A stretch of DNA of 15,620 nucleotides from JALGWN01 sp964598025 (GCA_964598025.1 CAZRAU010000079.1:1-15620), one strand, 5' to 3'. Shown: positions 1-8,814, numbered from the stretch's first letter. Made by a program: numbers and translations. Notes: generated by a model from the letters alone, not told the origin.

Positions 1-154
1 TCCTTGCAGTCTGGGCGGCGGGAGGCCCTCCCTCCGCGCCACCCGCTCGGCTTCCTGTCTCCATGTAGCTTCAGGCTTCGATGCCCCAGGTGTTTGGCTT
101 CCCTCGGCGCTGTGTCGCTGCCGAGCACGACATTCACTGCTCCGCGAACGGCTT

Positions 155-193
155 CGCTCCGCCTCCTTGCCGACGGCCGTCCCGACAGGAGCG
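155..193 (-). terminator. possible hairpin terminator downstream of the RND pump gene
   Basis: Ten bases beyond the cusA stop codon there is a dyad: CGCTCC at 155-160 pairs with GGAGCG at 188-193, and the 27-base loop contains a perfect 10 bp palindrome, GACGGCCGTC, at 172-181. A separate small stem GCGAA/TTCGC (144-157) follows in the direction of transcription. There is no clear U-tract, so intrinsic termination is only a possibility. I see no convincing gene in 1-202; open frames there are GC-driven and lack recognisable protein features. Confidence 0.25.
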
Positions 194-202
194 GGGACGC
201 TG

Positions 203-3200
203 CTATGACTGGACGCGCCTTCGCTTCCGGCGCTCGGTCAACTCGCCGTGTATCACAACGGCGGGAAGCAGGATGGGTGCGCCTAGGTAAGCCACCGCGT
301 CCAGGGCCTTGCCGCTTATGCCGGTATTGAGCTGGAACTCCTTGAGTGCCGCGTAGAGCACCGGTACGACAAACATGGTGATAAGCTCAAGGAGCATGCC
401 GCCGAAGGATGGAATCGCCATCGGCACTATGACATCCGAACCCCTCCCCGTGGAGGTCAGCACCGGAATCAGGGCTATCACAGTTGTGGCCGTGGTCATG
501 AGGCACGGACGCACGCGCCGGAGCCCGGCCTCGAGGGTGGCCTGGCGAATCTCTGCGATTGTCCCTGGGTTCTGCCGGGAGAATCTCTGATCAAGATAGG
601 TGGTCATGATGACGCCGTCGTCGGTTGCGATGCCGAAGAGCGCAAGGAAGCCGACCCACACGGCGACACTCAAGTTCAGGGGGTGCACCTGAAAGAGATC
701 CCGCATCGCAACACCTGCAAAGGAGAAGTGGAGGAACCAGCCCTGTCCATAGAGCCATAACATAAGAAACCCGCCGGCCCAGGCGACCATGATGCCGGAG
801 AACACCAGCCAGGTCCTTGCGGCCGATCTGAATTGAAGGTAGAGGATCATGAAAATGAGGAAAAGCGCAAGCGGCAACACCCAACTCAGGGTGCGCTGTG
901 CGCGCTGCTGGTTCTCATAGTTGCCCGCGAAGACATAGCTCACGCCGGGCGGCATCTCCAGGTCCCCCGTCTCCACTTTGTAATCGAGGTATCTTCTCGC
1001 CTGCTCCACGACATCGACCTCGGCATGTCCGGGCCTCATGTCGAAAAGCACATACCCCACCAAGAAAGTGTCTTCGCTCTTTATCACCTGGGGGCCGCGG
1101 AAGTATCTGATGTCTGCCAACTGCTCCAGTGGGACCTGCGTCCCGTCCGGGGCGGATACCAGGATTCTCCCCAGCGCCTCGATCCGGTCCCTCAGTTCGC
1201 GCATGTAGCGGACCCGCACGGGATAGCGCTGGCGCCCCTCGACTGTGGTTGTGATCCGCCGGCCGCCGATGGCGACCTCGATCACATCCTGGACGCTCGC
1301 AAGATGGATTCCATAGCGGGCGATGGCCAGGCGGTCGATCTCTATCTCGATATAGGGTTTGCCCACGATGCGGTCCGCTATGACCATTGATGCATCCACC
1401 GACGGCACTTGCTTGAGCAGCCGCTCTATCTCCAGACCCACGCTCTCGATGGTCTCGAGGTCCGGCCCCTTGATCTTCACGCCCATGGGAGCGCGCATGC
1501 CGCTCTGGAGCATCACTATGCGCGCGGCGATGGGCTGAAGCCTCGGGGCGGGAGTGGTGCCGGGGATCGCGGCGGCCCGTGCGATTTCCGCCCAGATATC
1601 GTCGGGCTGCCTTATGCCCTGCCAGGCCGGCCTACCGGGATTGAGGTCGGGATCAAGTGGCGGCCGCCACAGGCGGAAAGGCTTGCCCTCCCGTTCGGGG
1701 ATGAGGTCGCCGTCGGCGTCACGCTCGAAACGTCCCTTGACGATATAAGGTTCACCATCATTCGCCGGAAGCGCATCTCCCCCCATATCCCGGAAGCAGT
1801 CGTTCTCGCCGCTATCATGCCGGAACGTCAGCGGGTGTCCGCTACGGTCCTCAATATACTCCGGGTGATAGTTGATCACGGTCTCGATCATCGAGATGGG
1901 AGCCGGATCGAGCGATGTCTCGGCCCTGCCCAGTTTGCCGACGGCCGACTCCACCTCCGGAATCCGGGTTATAGCGATGTCCTGCTTGCTCAAAACATCC
2001 ATGGCCTCTCCGATCGAGGCATGGGGCATGGTCGTAGGCATCAACAGGTAGGAGCCTTCATCGAGCGGGGGCATGAACTCTTTGCCAAGACCCGGGAAGG
2101 TATGGACAAGGGCGGACGCCGGCCAGGATGTCTTGACCCCCTGGGGCAGCCAGCCGAAGAAGGCACTGAAGCCGAGCCAGGTCATGGCGCCGAGAAGGGT
2201 CAGTACAAGAGGGATCACGAGGAAAGCCAGTTTGTGTCTGAGACACCACTTGAGTATCGGTTCATAGAACTTGTAGAAGAGCAGTATGGAGGCGAGAAAA
2301 CCCCCGATCACGACTACCACGAAGACGACGTTGATCAAGAGGCTCTTGTCGAGACCGAGAGGCATCCAATGGTGGGTCAGCACTATGGCCACGACGAAGG
2401 CTATTACCACATTGCCTGCTTTCGGGACCCAACGGCGTCTCGCCTCCGTAAGCCGATCGGAGACAAGATTATATGCTCCGATTCCGGTGAGGATAAGTCC
2501 CAGCATCCACCAGATGAAGGCCGGCGGCCGGCCGGCTGCGGATAGATGTCTCCCAAGCGATACCAGCACGATCACAAGTCCCGCCAGTGCAACCGAGCCG
2601 TGAAGTCCCAAACGAAATGCCCTGGGCCGCACACGGGTTCCGGTAAAGAGAAGATGCGCCAGGGGCGGGATAACGGTGATAGCAACTATCACCGAGGCCA
2701 CAAGGGCGAAGGTCTTGGTGAAGGCGAGCGGCCTGAAGAGCTTGCCCTCGGCGGCCACCATCGTGAATACCGGCAGGAAGCTCACCACGGTCGTGCTCAC
2801 GGCGGTCACCACCGCCGAGCCCACCTCTCTCGATGCCCTGAGGACCACCTCCAGCCGGTCCTCTCCTGGGCCGGCCTCATCAAGGTGCCTTATGATGTTC
2901 TCCGTGATCACAATCCCCATGTCCACCATGGTGCCGATGGCAATCGCGATACCTGAGAGGGCCACGATATTTGCGTCCACGCCGAAGAGCTTCATCGCGA
3001 CAAAGCACATCAAGACGGCCAGGGGCAGCAATCCGGAGATCAGCATCGAGCTTCGCAGGTGCATTACCATGATGAGTACGATGATGATCGTGACGAGGAT
3101 TTCATGTGTGAGCGCGGAGTTCAGGGTGCCGAGGGTTTCCTGAATGAGCCCTGTGCGATCGTAGAACGGGACTATCGTCACTTGGCTCACGGTGCCGTCG

Positions 3201-4249
3201 GTGAGGGTCCTCTTCGGCAGGCCGGGTGAAATCTCCTCGATCTTCTGCTTGACGTTGCTTATTGCCGCCAACGGGTTCTCGCCGTAGCGGACCACCACAA
3301 CGCCCCCGACAGCTTCAGTGCCTTCCTTATCAAGTGCGCCGCGCCTGAGAGCCGGTCCCCGAGAGACGTTGGCCACGGTTTTGACAAAGACCGGTACATT
3401 GTCCCTCATTTTGATGACGGTGTTCTCGATGTCCTCGATGCCGCGTATGAAGCCTATGCCGCGGATCACGTATTCGACCCGGTTGACCTCGATGGTGCGC
3501 GCCCCGACGTCCACGTTGGCCATCCTGACCGCCGTGAAGACCTCTTCGAGGGAGACGCCGTTGGCCACCATCGCATCCGGGTCCACATCTATCTGGTACT
3601 CACGGACGAAGCCGCCCACCGATGCGACCTCGCTCACGCCCTCGGCCGAGAGCAGCGCGTAGCGGACCGTCCAGTCCTGAATGCTCCTGAGCTCGTCGAG
3701 GTCCCATCCACCCGTCGGGTTGCCGTTTCGGTCATGCCCCTCAAGCGTGTACCAGAAGACCTGTCCGAGCGAAGTTGCGTCGGGTCCCAATGCGGGCTGC
3801 ACTCCGTCGGGGAGGAGTCCCGGGGGGAGACTGTTCAGCTTCTCCAGAATCCGGGAGCGGGACCAGTAGAATTCCACCTTGTCCTTGAAGATGACGTAGA
3901 TGGAGGAAAAACCGAACATTGAGAAACTGCGAACCGTCTTTACTCCGGGGACGCCGAGCAGAGCTACAGTGAGGGGATAGGAAATCTGGTCTTCCACATC
4001 CTGGGGCGAACGGCCCGTCCATGTCGTGAAGACGATCTGCTGGTTCTCGCCGATGTCCGGAATGGCGTCCACGGGAACGGGGTTGCGCGGCAGCCGCTTG
4101 ATGTTCCAGTCAAAGGGGGCGACACTGATGCCCCACATGATCGCGGCCAGGACCCCGAGGACCACGATCACTTTGTTCCTGAGAAAGAAACCTATGACCG
4201 CCCCGATCGGGGAGAAGGAAGGTCCGGGTCCGCCGGTCGAGTCAGTCAT
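203..4249 (-). CDS. cusA: CusA-type heavy-metal RND efflux transporter, long form
   Basis: Inner-membrane proton-driven pump of the heavy-metal efflux RND family; with a CusB adaptor and an outer-membrane channel it would expel Cu(I)/Ag(I) from the periplasm and cytosol. At 1348 aa it is about 300 residues longer than E. coli CusA. Seen directly: TM1 near 26-42, TM2-TM4 near 381-446 with the HME-RND charged motif around D443 and E450-N451, and the C-terminal TM block near 1122-1300. Methionines M737 (LLMPTT), M787 (SMIET) and M913 (RIVML) correspond to the copper-binding triad of E. coli CusA (573, 623, 672, from memory); the first two are 50 apart as in E. coli. Extra material: about four added hydrophobic segments between residues 545 and 660, about 77 extra residues between M787 and M913, and a C-terminal hydrophobic stretch at 1318-1333. 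Start ATG at 4249 has GGGGGAG upstream and overlaps the end of cusB by 8 bp. Metal choice (Cu/Ag rather than Zn/Co/Ni) is inferred from the methionines. Confidence 0.95.
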   Translation of the reverse strand: MTDSTGGPGPSFSPIGAVIGFFLRNKVIVVLGVLAAIMWGISVAPFDWNIKRLPRNPVPVDAIPDIGENQQIVFTTWTGRSPQDVEDQISYPLTVALLGVPGVKTVRSFSMFGFSSIYVIFKDKVEFYWSRSRILEKLNSLPPGLLPDGVQPALGPDATSLGQVFWYTLEGHDRNGNPTGGWDLDELRSIQDWTVRYALLSAEGVSEVASVGGFVREYQIDVDPDAMVANGVSLEEVFTAVRMANVDVGARTIEVNRVEYVIRGIGFIRGIEDIENTVIKMRDNVPVFVKTVANVSRGPALRRGALDKEGTEAVGGVVVVRYGENPLAAISNVKQKIEEISPGLPKRTLTDGTVSQVTIVPFYDRTGLIQETLGTLNSALTHEILVTIIIVLIMVMHLRSSMLISGLLPLAVLMCFVAMKLFGVDANIVALSGIAIAIGTMVDMGIVITENIIRHLDEAGPGEDRLEVVLRASREVGSAVVTAVSTTVVSFLPVFTMVAAEGKLFRPLAFTKTFALVASVIVAITVIPPLAHLLFTGTRVRPRAFRLGLHGSVALAGLVIVLVSLGRHLSAAGRPPAFIWWMLGLILTGIGAYNLVSDRLTEARRRWVPKAGNVVIAFVVAIVLTHHWMPLGLDKSLLINVVFVVVVIGGFLASILLFYKFYEPILKWCLRHKLAFLVIPLVLTLLGAMTWLGFSAFFGWLPQGVKTSWPASALVHTFPGLGKEFMPPLDEGSYLLMPTTMPHASIGEAMDVLSKQDIAITRIPEVESAVGKLGRAETSLDPAPISMIETVINYHPEYIEDRSGHPLTFRHDSGENDCFRDMGGDALPANDGEPYIVKGRFERDADGDLIPEREGKPFRLWRPPLDPDLNPGRPAWQGIRQPDDIWAEIARAAAIPGTTPAPRLQPIAARIVMLQSGMRAPMGVKIKGPDLETIESVGLEIERLLKQVPSVDASMVIADRIVGKPYIEIEIDRLAIARYGIHLASVQDVIEVAIGGRRITTTVEGRQRYPVRVRYMRELRDRIEALGRILVSAPDGTQVPLEQLADIRYFRGPQVIKSEDTFLVGYVLFDMRPGHAEVDVVEQARRYLDYKVETGDLEMPPGVSYVFAGNYENQQRAQRTLSWVLPLALFLIFMILYLQFRSAARTWLVFSGIMVAWAGGFLMLWLYGQGWFLHFSFAGVAMRDLFQVHPLNLSVAVWVGFLALFGIATDDGVIMTTYLDQRFSRQNPGTIAEIRQATLEAGLRRVRPCLMTTATTVIALIPVLTSTGRGSDVIVPMAIPSFGGMLLELITMFVVPVLYAALKEFQLNTGISGKALDAVAYLGAPILLPAVVIHGELTERRKRRRVQS

Positions 4250-6146
4250 GCCGGTGCTCCCCCGGTTCGGCTTCCGGGCTTACGGTGACGCTCTCGGGCA
4301 TCGCGGAGCAACCGGACATCATCGCGCCCCAGTAAGGGTTCTCGGCCTCCTTGGTGCTCTGAAGCCAGTATGCCCCGCGGTTATCGAAGGCCATCGAGCA
4401 GTGGAAGCGGTAGACGGGCTTACCGGCGCCTAGCCCGAACCTCTTCGCCGCAGCATACATGGTTTCTGAAAGTGGCGCGAATGCGCTTCTCGCCGAGGCG
4501 ATGTCCCCGGCGGCCCATAGCATGCGGGCATCGTGGCTGAAACCACCGAGATAGTCCATCCAGGCATCGTGGAGAGCCCCACTCAGGAGTGTCATGTCCA
4601 CGTCCCGCAGCCTGCCCTCCAGGGCCTCCGCTCCACCGCGCGCCACCTCGAGCGAATCGCGGCTCAAGCCATAGTGGATCTTTAGATAGGACTCGTACAC
4701 CAGGGCCAGCCGGTCCAGGAATTCAGGAGGGGCATCGAGGAGCCCTGCCTCATGATGCTCCGCTGAAGCGCCGCCCGTGGAACCTCCCGCGCTCGCGTGC
4801 CGATGAGCGGGCACCGGCCCGCCGCCCTCCGGGTTCATCATGCTGGGTTTGGCAAGAATCTGAACCGCGCTGTCTATCTTGAAATTGCCGTTCGTGACGA
4901 CGCGCTGGCCCTCCTCCAGCCCTTCCTCGACCACATAGAACTCACCGGCCCGCGGTCCCAGCACGATCTCCTTGCCGGTATAGAGCCCCGGCTCGGTCTC
5001 AAGATAGACCACCGCGCGCTTGCCCGTGATCAGCGGGGCGGAAGCCGGGATCACCAAGGGTGCCCGGGTCCGCCCGGGCGCACCTACCTCCGCGTTCACT
5101 ATCCCTCGCACAAACATCTCAGGCTTGAGCCCGCCGCCGGGGTTGTCGACGTTCACCCGGACTTTGGCTGTCCGGGTCAGGGGGGCCAGCACGGGATCGA
5201 TGAAAGCCACCTCGCCCTTGAAGGTCTTGCCGGGAAAGGCCTCGGCTGTGAACGCGACCTCTTGACCCAGCCGGATCCAGGGAAGGTCCGACTCGTAGGC
5301 ATCCAGTTTGACCCAGACGCGGCTAAGGTCTGCAATAGTGTAAACCGGCGTACCGGTGGTCACGTATTGGCCCTCGACGGCTGCCTTGTCTACGACCACA
5401 CCGCCGGCGGGCGCCCGGATCACGATCTCGTCCGACACCGTGCCCCGCCTCTCGATCTCCGAGATCTGGTCCGGCGTGAGCCCCAGGAGACGCAACCTCT
5501 CTCGCACGGCATGAAGCGTCTGCTCTGCCGTTCGATTCAGGTCTTGGGCGCCGCTTGCTCTGAGGTTCTCAACCGCCCTGAGCGACTGTATGAGCTCTTC
5601 CTGCGCGGCCAGAAGCTCGGGACTGTAGATAGAGACCATAGGGTCGCCCCGGGCGACCGCCACGCCTGTGTAGTCCACGTACAAACGGTTGAGGCGGCCG
5701 GAAACCCAGGCGGTGATGTAGCTCACAAGGGTCTCATCATACTCGACCTTGCCGGTCATCCTGACCTCGGCGGTGACCGCTCTCCGCTCGACGGCAGCGG
5801 TCCGGATCTCGGCCAATTTCCTCGCAGCCGGAGAGAGCCTCAGGTCTCTTGCACCTGCATTTCCGGCGCCCGTTTCCGTCACCGGGACCAGATCCATGGC
5901 GCAGAGTGGGCACTTGCCGGGTTTCGGCTGGCGTATCTGGGGGTGCATCGCACACGTCCAGATCTCGGCCCCGAGTGGCTCCTCCGCCTCATGGCCGTGG
6001 TCGGCGGCCACGGTCTGCTCACCCTTGTCTGTGGAACACCCCGCCCAGATGCCTATTGCTATGAGGGCCGCCGCCCCGGCACATACGACGGCAACCGTCC
6101 TGCGGGGATGGCCCCTTCCGGCTTGCTCCCTGATGCCATCCTTCAT
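4242..6146 (-). CDS. cusB: CusB-type periplasmic adaptor with N-terminal heavy-metal-binding and C-terminal DUF3347-like domains
   Basis: Membrane-fusion protein linking the RND pump to the outer-membrane channel and probably handing over metal. It has 634 aa. Order of parts: N-terminal hydrophobic leader (17-36) ending at C37, a borderline lipobox (WAGC); a heavy-metal-binding domain at 61-89 with CAMHP and CPLCAM (C65, M67, H68, C79, C82, M84); barrel-sandwich/lipoyl, alpha-hairpin and beta-barrel regions at about 120-350; then a histidine-rich linker (AHRHAS, AEHHEA, about 447-466) and a DUF3347-like helical domain from about 473 to 620. The tail carries a second metal-ligand cluster, HCSMAFDN (C583, M585) and NPYWGAMMSGC (M609, M610, C613), and ends EHRHD. 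Start ATG at 6146 is well supported by GAGGAGG 8 bases upstream. It follows the outer-membrane factor gene by 18 bp and overlaps cusA by 8 bp, so coupled translation is likely. Family assignment is firm; the DUF3347 name rests on remembered motif similarity. Confidence 0.93.
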   Translation of the reverse strand: MKDGIREQAGRGHPRRTVAVVCAGAAALIAIGIWAGCSTDKGEQTVAADHGHEAEEPLGAEIWTCAMHPQIRQPKPGKCPLCAMDLVPVTETGAGNAGARDLRLSPAARKLAEIRTAAVERRAVTAEVRMTGKVEYDETLVSYITAWVSGRLNRLYVDYTGVAVARGDPMVSIYSPELLAAQEELIQSLRAVENLRASGAQDLNRTAEQTLHAVRERLRLLGLTPDQISEIERRGTVSDEIVIRAPAGGVVVDKAAVEGQYVTTGTPVYTIADLSRVWVKLDAYESDLPWIRLGQEVAFTAEAFPGKTFKGEVAFIDPVLAPLTRTAKVRVNVDNPGGGLKPEMFVRGIVNAEVGAPGRTRAPLVIPASAPLITGKRAVVYLETEPGLYTGKEIVLGPRAGEFYVVEEGLEEGQRVVTNGNFKIDSAVQILAKPSMMNPEGGGPVPAHRHASAGGSTGGASAEHHEAGLLDAPPEFLDRLALVYESYLKIHYGLSRDSLEVARGGAEALEGRLRDVDMTLLSGALHDAWMDYLGGFSHDARMLWAAGDIASARSAFAPLSETMYAAAKRFGLGAGKPVYRFHCSMAFDNRGAYWLQSTKEAENPYWGAMMSGCSAMPESVTVSPEAEPGEHRHD

Positions 6147-6164
6147 TATTGTCGCCTCCTCGGC

Positions 6165-7652
6165 CTAATCGGGCTGGAGCACGGACTCCGTGCCGGTCCC
6201 AGCCGGGCCGTCACCTCCCACACCCGGTCCCGCACCCTGTTCCGGCCCGATCTCTTTGCCGATCAGCATTTCAATCTCCGCGAGCCGCTGGGCGCGATCG
6301 GCCAGCGCCCGCTCGTAGGTCAATTGGAATTCCAATAGGGTGCGCTGGGCTTCGATCATATCGAAGAAATCCGCCTCGCCGACGGAAAACGCTCTTTGGG
6401 AAGCGGCCAACGCCTGTTCGGCCTTGGGAACCAGGGAATCACCGTACAGGTCGATCCTTCGCTCCGCCGAGCGAAAGTGGAAAAGCGCAAGCTTGAGATC
6501 GCCCAGGAGCTGGTTCTCGTAATCCTCGCGACGCTTGGTTGTTGCCAGCAGCCGCGCCCGCGCCTCCCTTTGCGCGGCGCGGTGTTTCCCGATCCAGATA
6601 GGCAGATTGAGGGAGAAAGTCGCTATCACGGGATCCTTGCCGCTGTCCGCCAGATCGGGATTGAGCGCATCCCCTGTCTTTACGACCGTCGCCCCCAGCG
6701 TAATGTCCGGGAAATATGCCTGGCTCGCGAGCCCGATGGCAGCCTCTTCCCTTGAGGCCGTGAACCCCAGGGCGAGAAGCTCCGGGTTGTCTTTTCTGAG
6801 ATGTGCATATATCTCGTCCTCGCCGAAGGTGATTCTCTCAACATCTGCTGGCTTCGGCCGGGACAAGTAGGCGTCCGGGGGACGGCCCAGGGCTTGGTTC
6901 AACCTGGCGACGGTGGGCCCCTCGAGGTCTTCGAGGGTCACGAGCGCGTCTTGGAGCTTGCCCAGCTCGACCTGGGCCTTGATGAGTGTAGCATAGGGAA
7001 CGGCGCCGACCTGGTACTTCGTCCTTGCCACCGCTTCGAGATCCGAGACCAGCCCGACATCGTTTTCCGTAACCGAGATGGCGCGCGAGAGATAGTAGTA
7101 CTCATAGTAGGCGCGCTTCACCTGGTAGACCAGCCGGAGTCTTGCGGCCTCGTATCTCTCCCGTGCGGCCTCGGCCTCCCTGAAGGCAATGTCGCCCTGC
7201 CGCCGGAGTTTGCCCAACCATGGGAAAGTCTGCATCAAGGCCAGGGATCGCTCTTGGGGACCGACGCGCGTCTCTACCGCCTCGACATAGTGAACGTACG
7301 TGAATCGAGGGTCCGGCAACGAGCGGACCTGAGGCACCCTTTCAAGGGCCGCCTTCCAGTCATTGAAGGCCGCCTCGAGTCCCGGATTGCAGATGGCGGC
7401 GTACGCAAGGTAGTCCGAAAGCGCGGCATTCTCAACGAGCCCGGGGATTCCAGCCGGCAGGGAGGTGCCGGTCCCACCGGCGAACGCAACGGCTTCCATG
7501 CGGAGCCTGTCGAACGCCTGTCGCTCCTGGACCGACGCACAACCTGCGAAACCGGCAAGAAGCACCGTCGCTACGAGCCGGAAAGCCGGCAAGGTCAAGT
7601 GGGAACGTCCAAGCCCGTTGCCTGCGCCTCCAATGCCCGAGCGTGCCATCAA
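6165..7652 (-). CDS. TolC-family outer-membrane efflux factor, lipoprotein-like (CusC/CzcC role)
   Basis: Outer-membrane channel subunit of the tripartite metal pump. The 495 aa length suits the OEP family (usually 420-500). A basic, hydrophobic N-terminus (residues 16-37) ends in GFAGC-A-S, so C38 is a plausible lipidation site, as in CusC and CzcC. The remainder shows two similar helical repeats typical of OEP proteins: the first begins with NPGLEAAFNDWKAAL (about 93-107), the second with NPELLALGFTASREEAAIGLA, each followed by YFPDITLG / LPDPRFTYV-type strands; near the C-terminus GEADFFDMIEAQRTLLEFQ is the usual coiled-coil signature. Start is uncertain by one codon: TTG at 7652 or ATG at 7649. 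GGGAGAG lies 8 bases before the TTG and 11 before the ATG. It sits 28 bp after the YHS-repeat gene and 18 bp before cusB. Confidence 0.92.
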   Translation of the reverse strand: MMARSGIGGAGNGLGRSHLTLPAFRLVATVLLAGFAGCASVQERQAFDRLRMEAVAFAGGTGTSLPAGIPGLVENAALSDYLAYAAICNPGLEAAFNDWKAALERVPQVRSLPDPRFTYVHYVEAVETRVGPQERSLALMQTFPWLGKLRRQGDIAFREAEAARERYEAARLRLVYQVKRAYYEYYYLSRAISVTENDVGLVSDLEAVARTKYQVGAVPYATLIKAQVELGKLQDALVTLEDLEGPTVARLNQALGRPPDAYLSRPKPADVERITFGEDEIYAHLRKDNPELLALGFTASREEAAIGLASQAYFPDITLGATVVKTGDALNPDLADSGKDPVIATFSLNLPIWIGKHRAAQREARARLLATTKRREDYENQLLGDLKLALFHFRSAERRIDLYGDSLVPKAEQALAASQRAFSVGEADFFDMIEAQRTLLEFQLTYERALADRAQRLAEIEMLIGKEIGPEQGAGPGVGGDGPAGTGTESVLQPD

Positions 7653-7680
7653 AGTCTATGCTCTCCCTGTCCGTCGGATG

Positions 7681-8388
7681 CTACTTCCCGGTCTCGCCGG
7701 TCTCGACAGAGCCGAGCTTCTTCATGTATTTCTCCGGATCCTGCTCAAACCGCGGGATGCAGCCCGCGCAGCAGAATCGAATCTCCTGACCTTTGTATGT
7801 GTAGACCACCGGCTGGCCCATCGACCCAAGCTTGCCTCCCGACACGAGACACGTATCCAGAGGGTACGGCCTGGGCGCCCGCTGGGTGGTTTGGGCCGCT
7901 CTTGCCTCGTCTAGAGCCGTCATGTACTTGCCGGGCGCCTGCTCAAATACTCTGATGCAGTCTGCGCGGCAAAAACGCACCAGCCGGTTGTCGTAAACAC
8001 GATCCATGGGTGCGCCCTTGGCGCCCAGAGTATCTCCGCTCACAATACAGGTTTCAAGTGGATACTCGGGGAGCTCGCGGGCGATGATGGCCTCGTCCAT
8101 CTTCTTCATGTAGCCGTCGGGGTCATCCAGAAACCGGCCTAAGCAGCCCGCGCAGCAAAGCCGAATCTCGCGGCCCTCGTGCTCATAAATGAACGGCTCG
8201 CCCATCGAACCGAGATTCTCGCCCGAGACGATACAGGCCTCCAGCGGATAGGTATCTTCCTTGGCTTGCTCGGGTCCGCCGGCCGCCGGCCCTGCGGCCG
8301 GTGCAAGGCCGCCGACCACCATGATAACCGAAAGAACAACCAGCCCGGTAAGCATCACATGATTCTCTGTCAGCCAACTTCGCGGCAT
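7681..8388 (-). CDS. exported protein of three tandem YHS/TRASH-like metal-binding repeats
   Basis: First gene of the efflux operon, 235 aa. Residues 11-29 form one hydrophobic segment (signal peptide or membrane anchor) followed by a Pro/Ala/Gly-rich spacer. Three repeats of about 62-66 residues follow, opening with YPLEACIVSG (47), YPLETCIVSG (109) and YPLDTCLVSG (175), and closing with RLCCAGC (C78, C79, C82), RFCRADC (C140, C144) and RFCCAGC (C206, C207, C210), then FxxDPxxYMKK. This is the YHS/TRASH cysteine pattern associated with soft-metal binding, so a periplasmic metal buffer or chaperone delivering Cu/Ag to the pump is the likely role; that role is inferred. The middle repeat has lost one cysteine (Cys to Arg). 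ATG at 8388 is preceded by GGAGG at good spacing. No experimentally named homologue is recognised. Confidence 0.85.
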   Translation of the reverse strand: MPRSWLTENHVMLTGLVVLSVIMVVGGLAPAAGPAAGGPEQAKEDTYPLEACIVSGENLGSMGEPFIYEHEGREIRLCCAGCLGRFLDDPDGYMKKMDEAIIARELPEYPLETCIVSGDTLGAKGAPMDRVYDNRLVRFCRADCIRVFEQAPGKYMTALDEARAAQTTQRAPRPYPLDTCLVSGGKLGSMGQPVVYTYKGQEIRFCCAGCIPRFEQDPEKYMKKLGSVETGETGK

Positions 8389-8814
8389 CTTGAACCTCCA
8401 TCGGTTGCATCCTGCACATCAACCCGGCGCTGAGAGTCAAGAACTCAGTCGGGCATATGGCCACACCGGCCTCGTCCGCCATCCAAGCCGCCTACCTCTC
8501 ATAACCATTTAGATACCCTGTACCAGTATAAGGTTACCAGTTCAGTTACTTTTCACAAGAAGAATGATCCCAAGCGTATGTTCCAAGTACGCCTCCGGTC
8601 GTCTCGTTCGTCTGGATTTCCGCTGTTGCCATCAATGGAGGACGGCACCGGGGCCCGTGAATGATCCTGGCTAAGTCATTGATTTCATTCGGGGTCGATT
8701 CTGCCGGGTGCAAATCATGGGGCGATCGGGGGGTAGCCAAGCATGACCGGTTCTGTTAGTATGACAGGAGGTGGACCAGTTGTTGACAGTGGCAAGGATC
8801 GAGGGGGTTGAGAC
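8389..8814. other. divergent intergenic region between the metal operon and the beta-CASP nuclease gene
   Basis: 426 bp without a convincing gene. It holds the 20 bp MerR-like dyad (8515-8534), small inverted repeats in the presumed leader of the metal operon (GGTTG 8403-8407 / CAACC 8420-8424; CTGAG 8430-8434 / CTCAG 8444-8448), and a GCGTA/TACGC dyad at 8574-8592. On the plus strand a TTGACA occurs at 8783-8788, but no matching -10 is found at the right distance, so the promoter of the nuclease gene is not resolved. GAGGGGG just before 8815 is the ribosome-binding site of that gene. A short minus-strand frame at 8546-8740 has a TTG start, no Shine-Dalgarno and no recognisable features. Confidence 0.6.
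8515..8534. promoter_or_regulatory. MerR-family-like operator dyad upstream of the metal efflux operon
   Basis: The 20 bp sequence reads ACCCTGTACCAGTATAAGGT on the plus strand and is an imperfect palindrome: 14 of 20 positions are symmetric and every mismatch is a transition. It resembles operators of MerR-family metal sensors (CueR, CadR, PbrR, ZntR), which have ACC...GGT ends and sit in an overlong promoter spacer. On the minus strand a weak GTAACC could be the -35 and CTAAAT, 19 bp further, the -10; 19 bp is the spacing typical of MerR-controlled promoters. The hexamers themselves are poor matches. It lies 127 bp upstream of the YHS-repeat start codon. The sensor is not encoded in the window. 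Confidence 0.5.

Noticed and set aside
4..330. Plus-strand frames at the left edge
   Set aside because: They extend into the 3' end of cusA and are Arg/Pro/Ser-rich without domain features.
1409..2545. 378-codon plus-strand open frame
   Set aside because: Antisense to cusA; its His/Gly/Arg-rich product is typical of the complement of GC-rich coding sequence.
4797..6338. 513-codon plus-strand open frame
   Set aside because: Antisense shadow of the CusB adaptor gene; it crosses the gene boundary and shows no protein-family features.
6801..7955. 384-codon plus-strand open frame
   Set aside because: Antisense to the outer-membrane factor and YHS-repeat genes, which have clear signatures and ribosome-binding sites.
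8546..8740. 64-codon minus-strand frame upstream of the metal operon, considered as a missing regulator
   Set aside because: TTG start, no Shine-Dalgarno, no helix-turn-helix or metal-ligand pattern.
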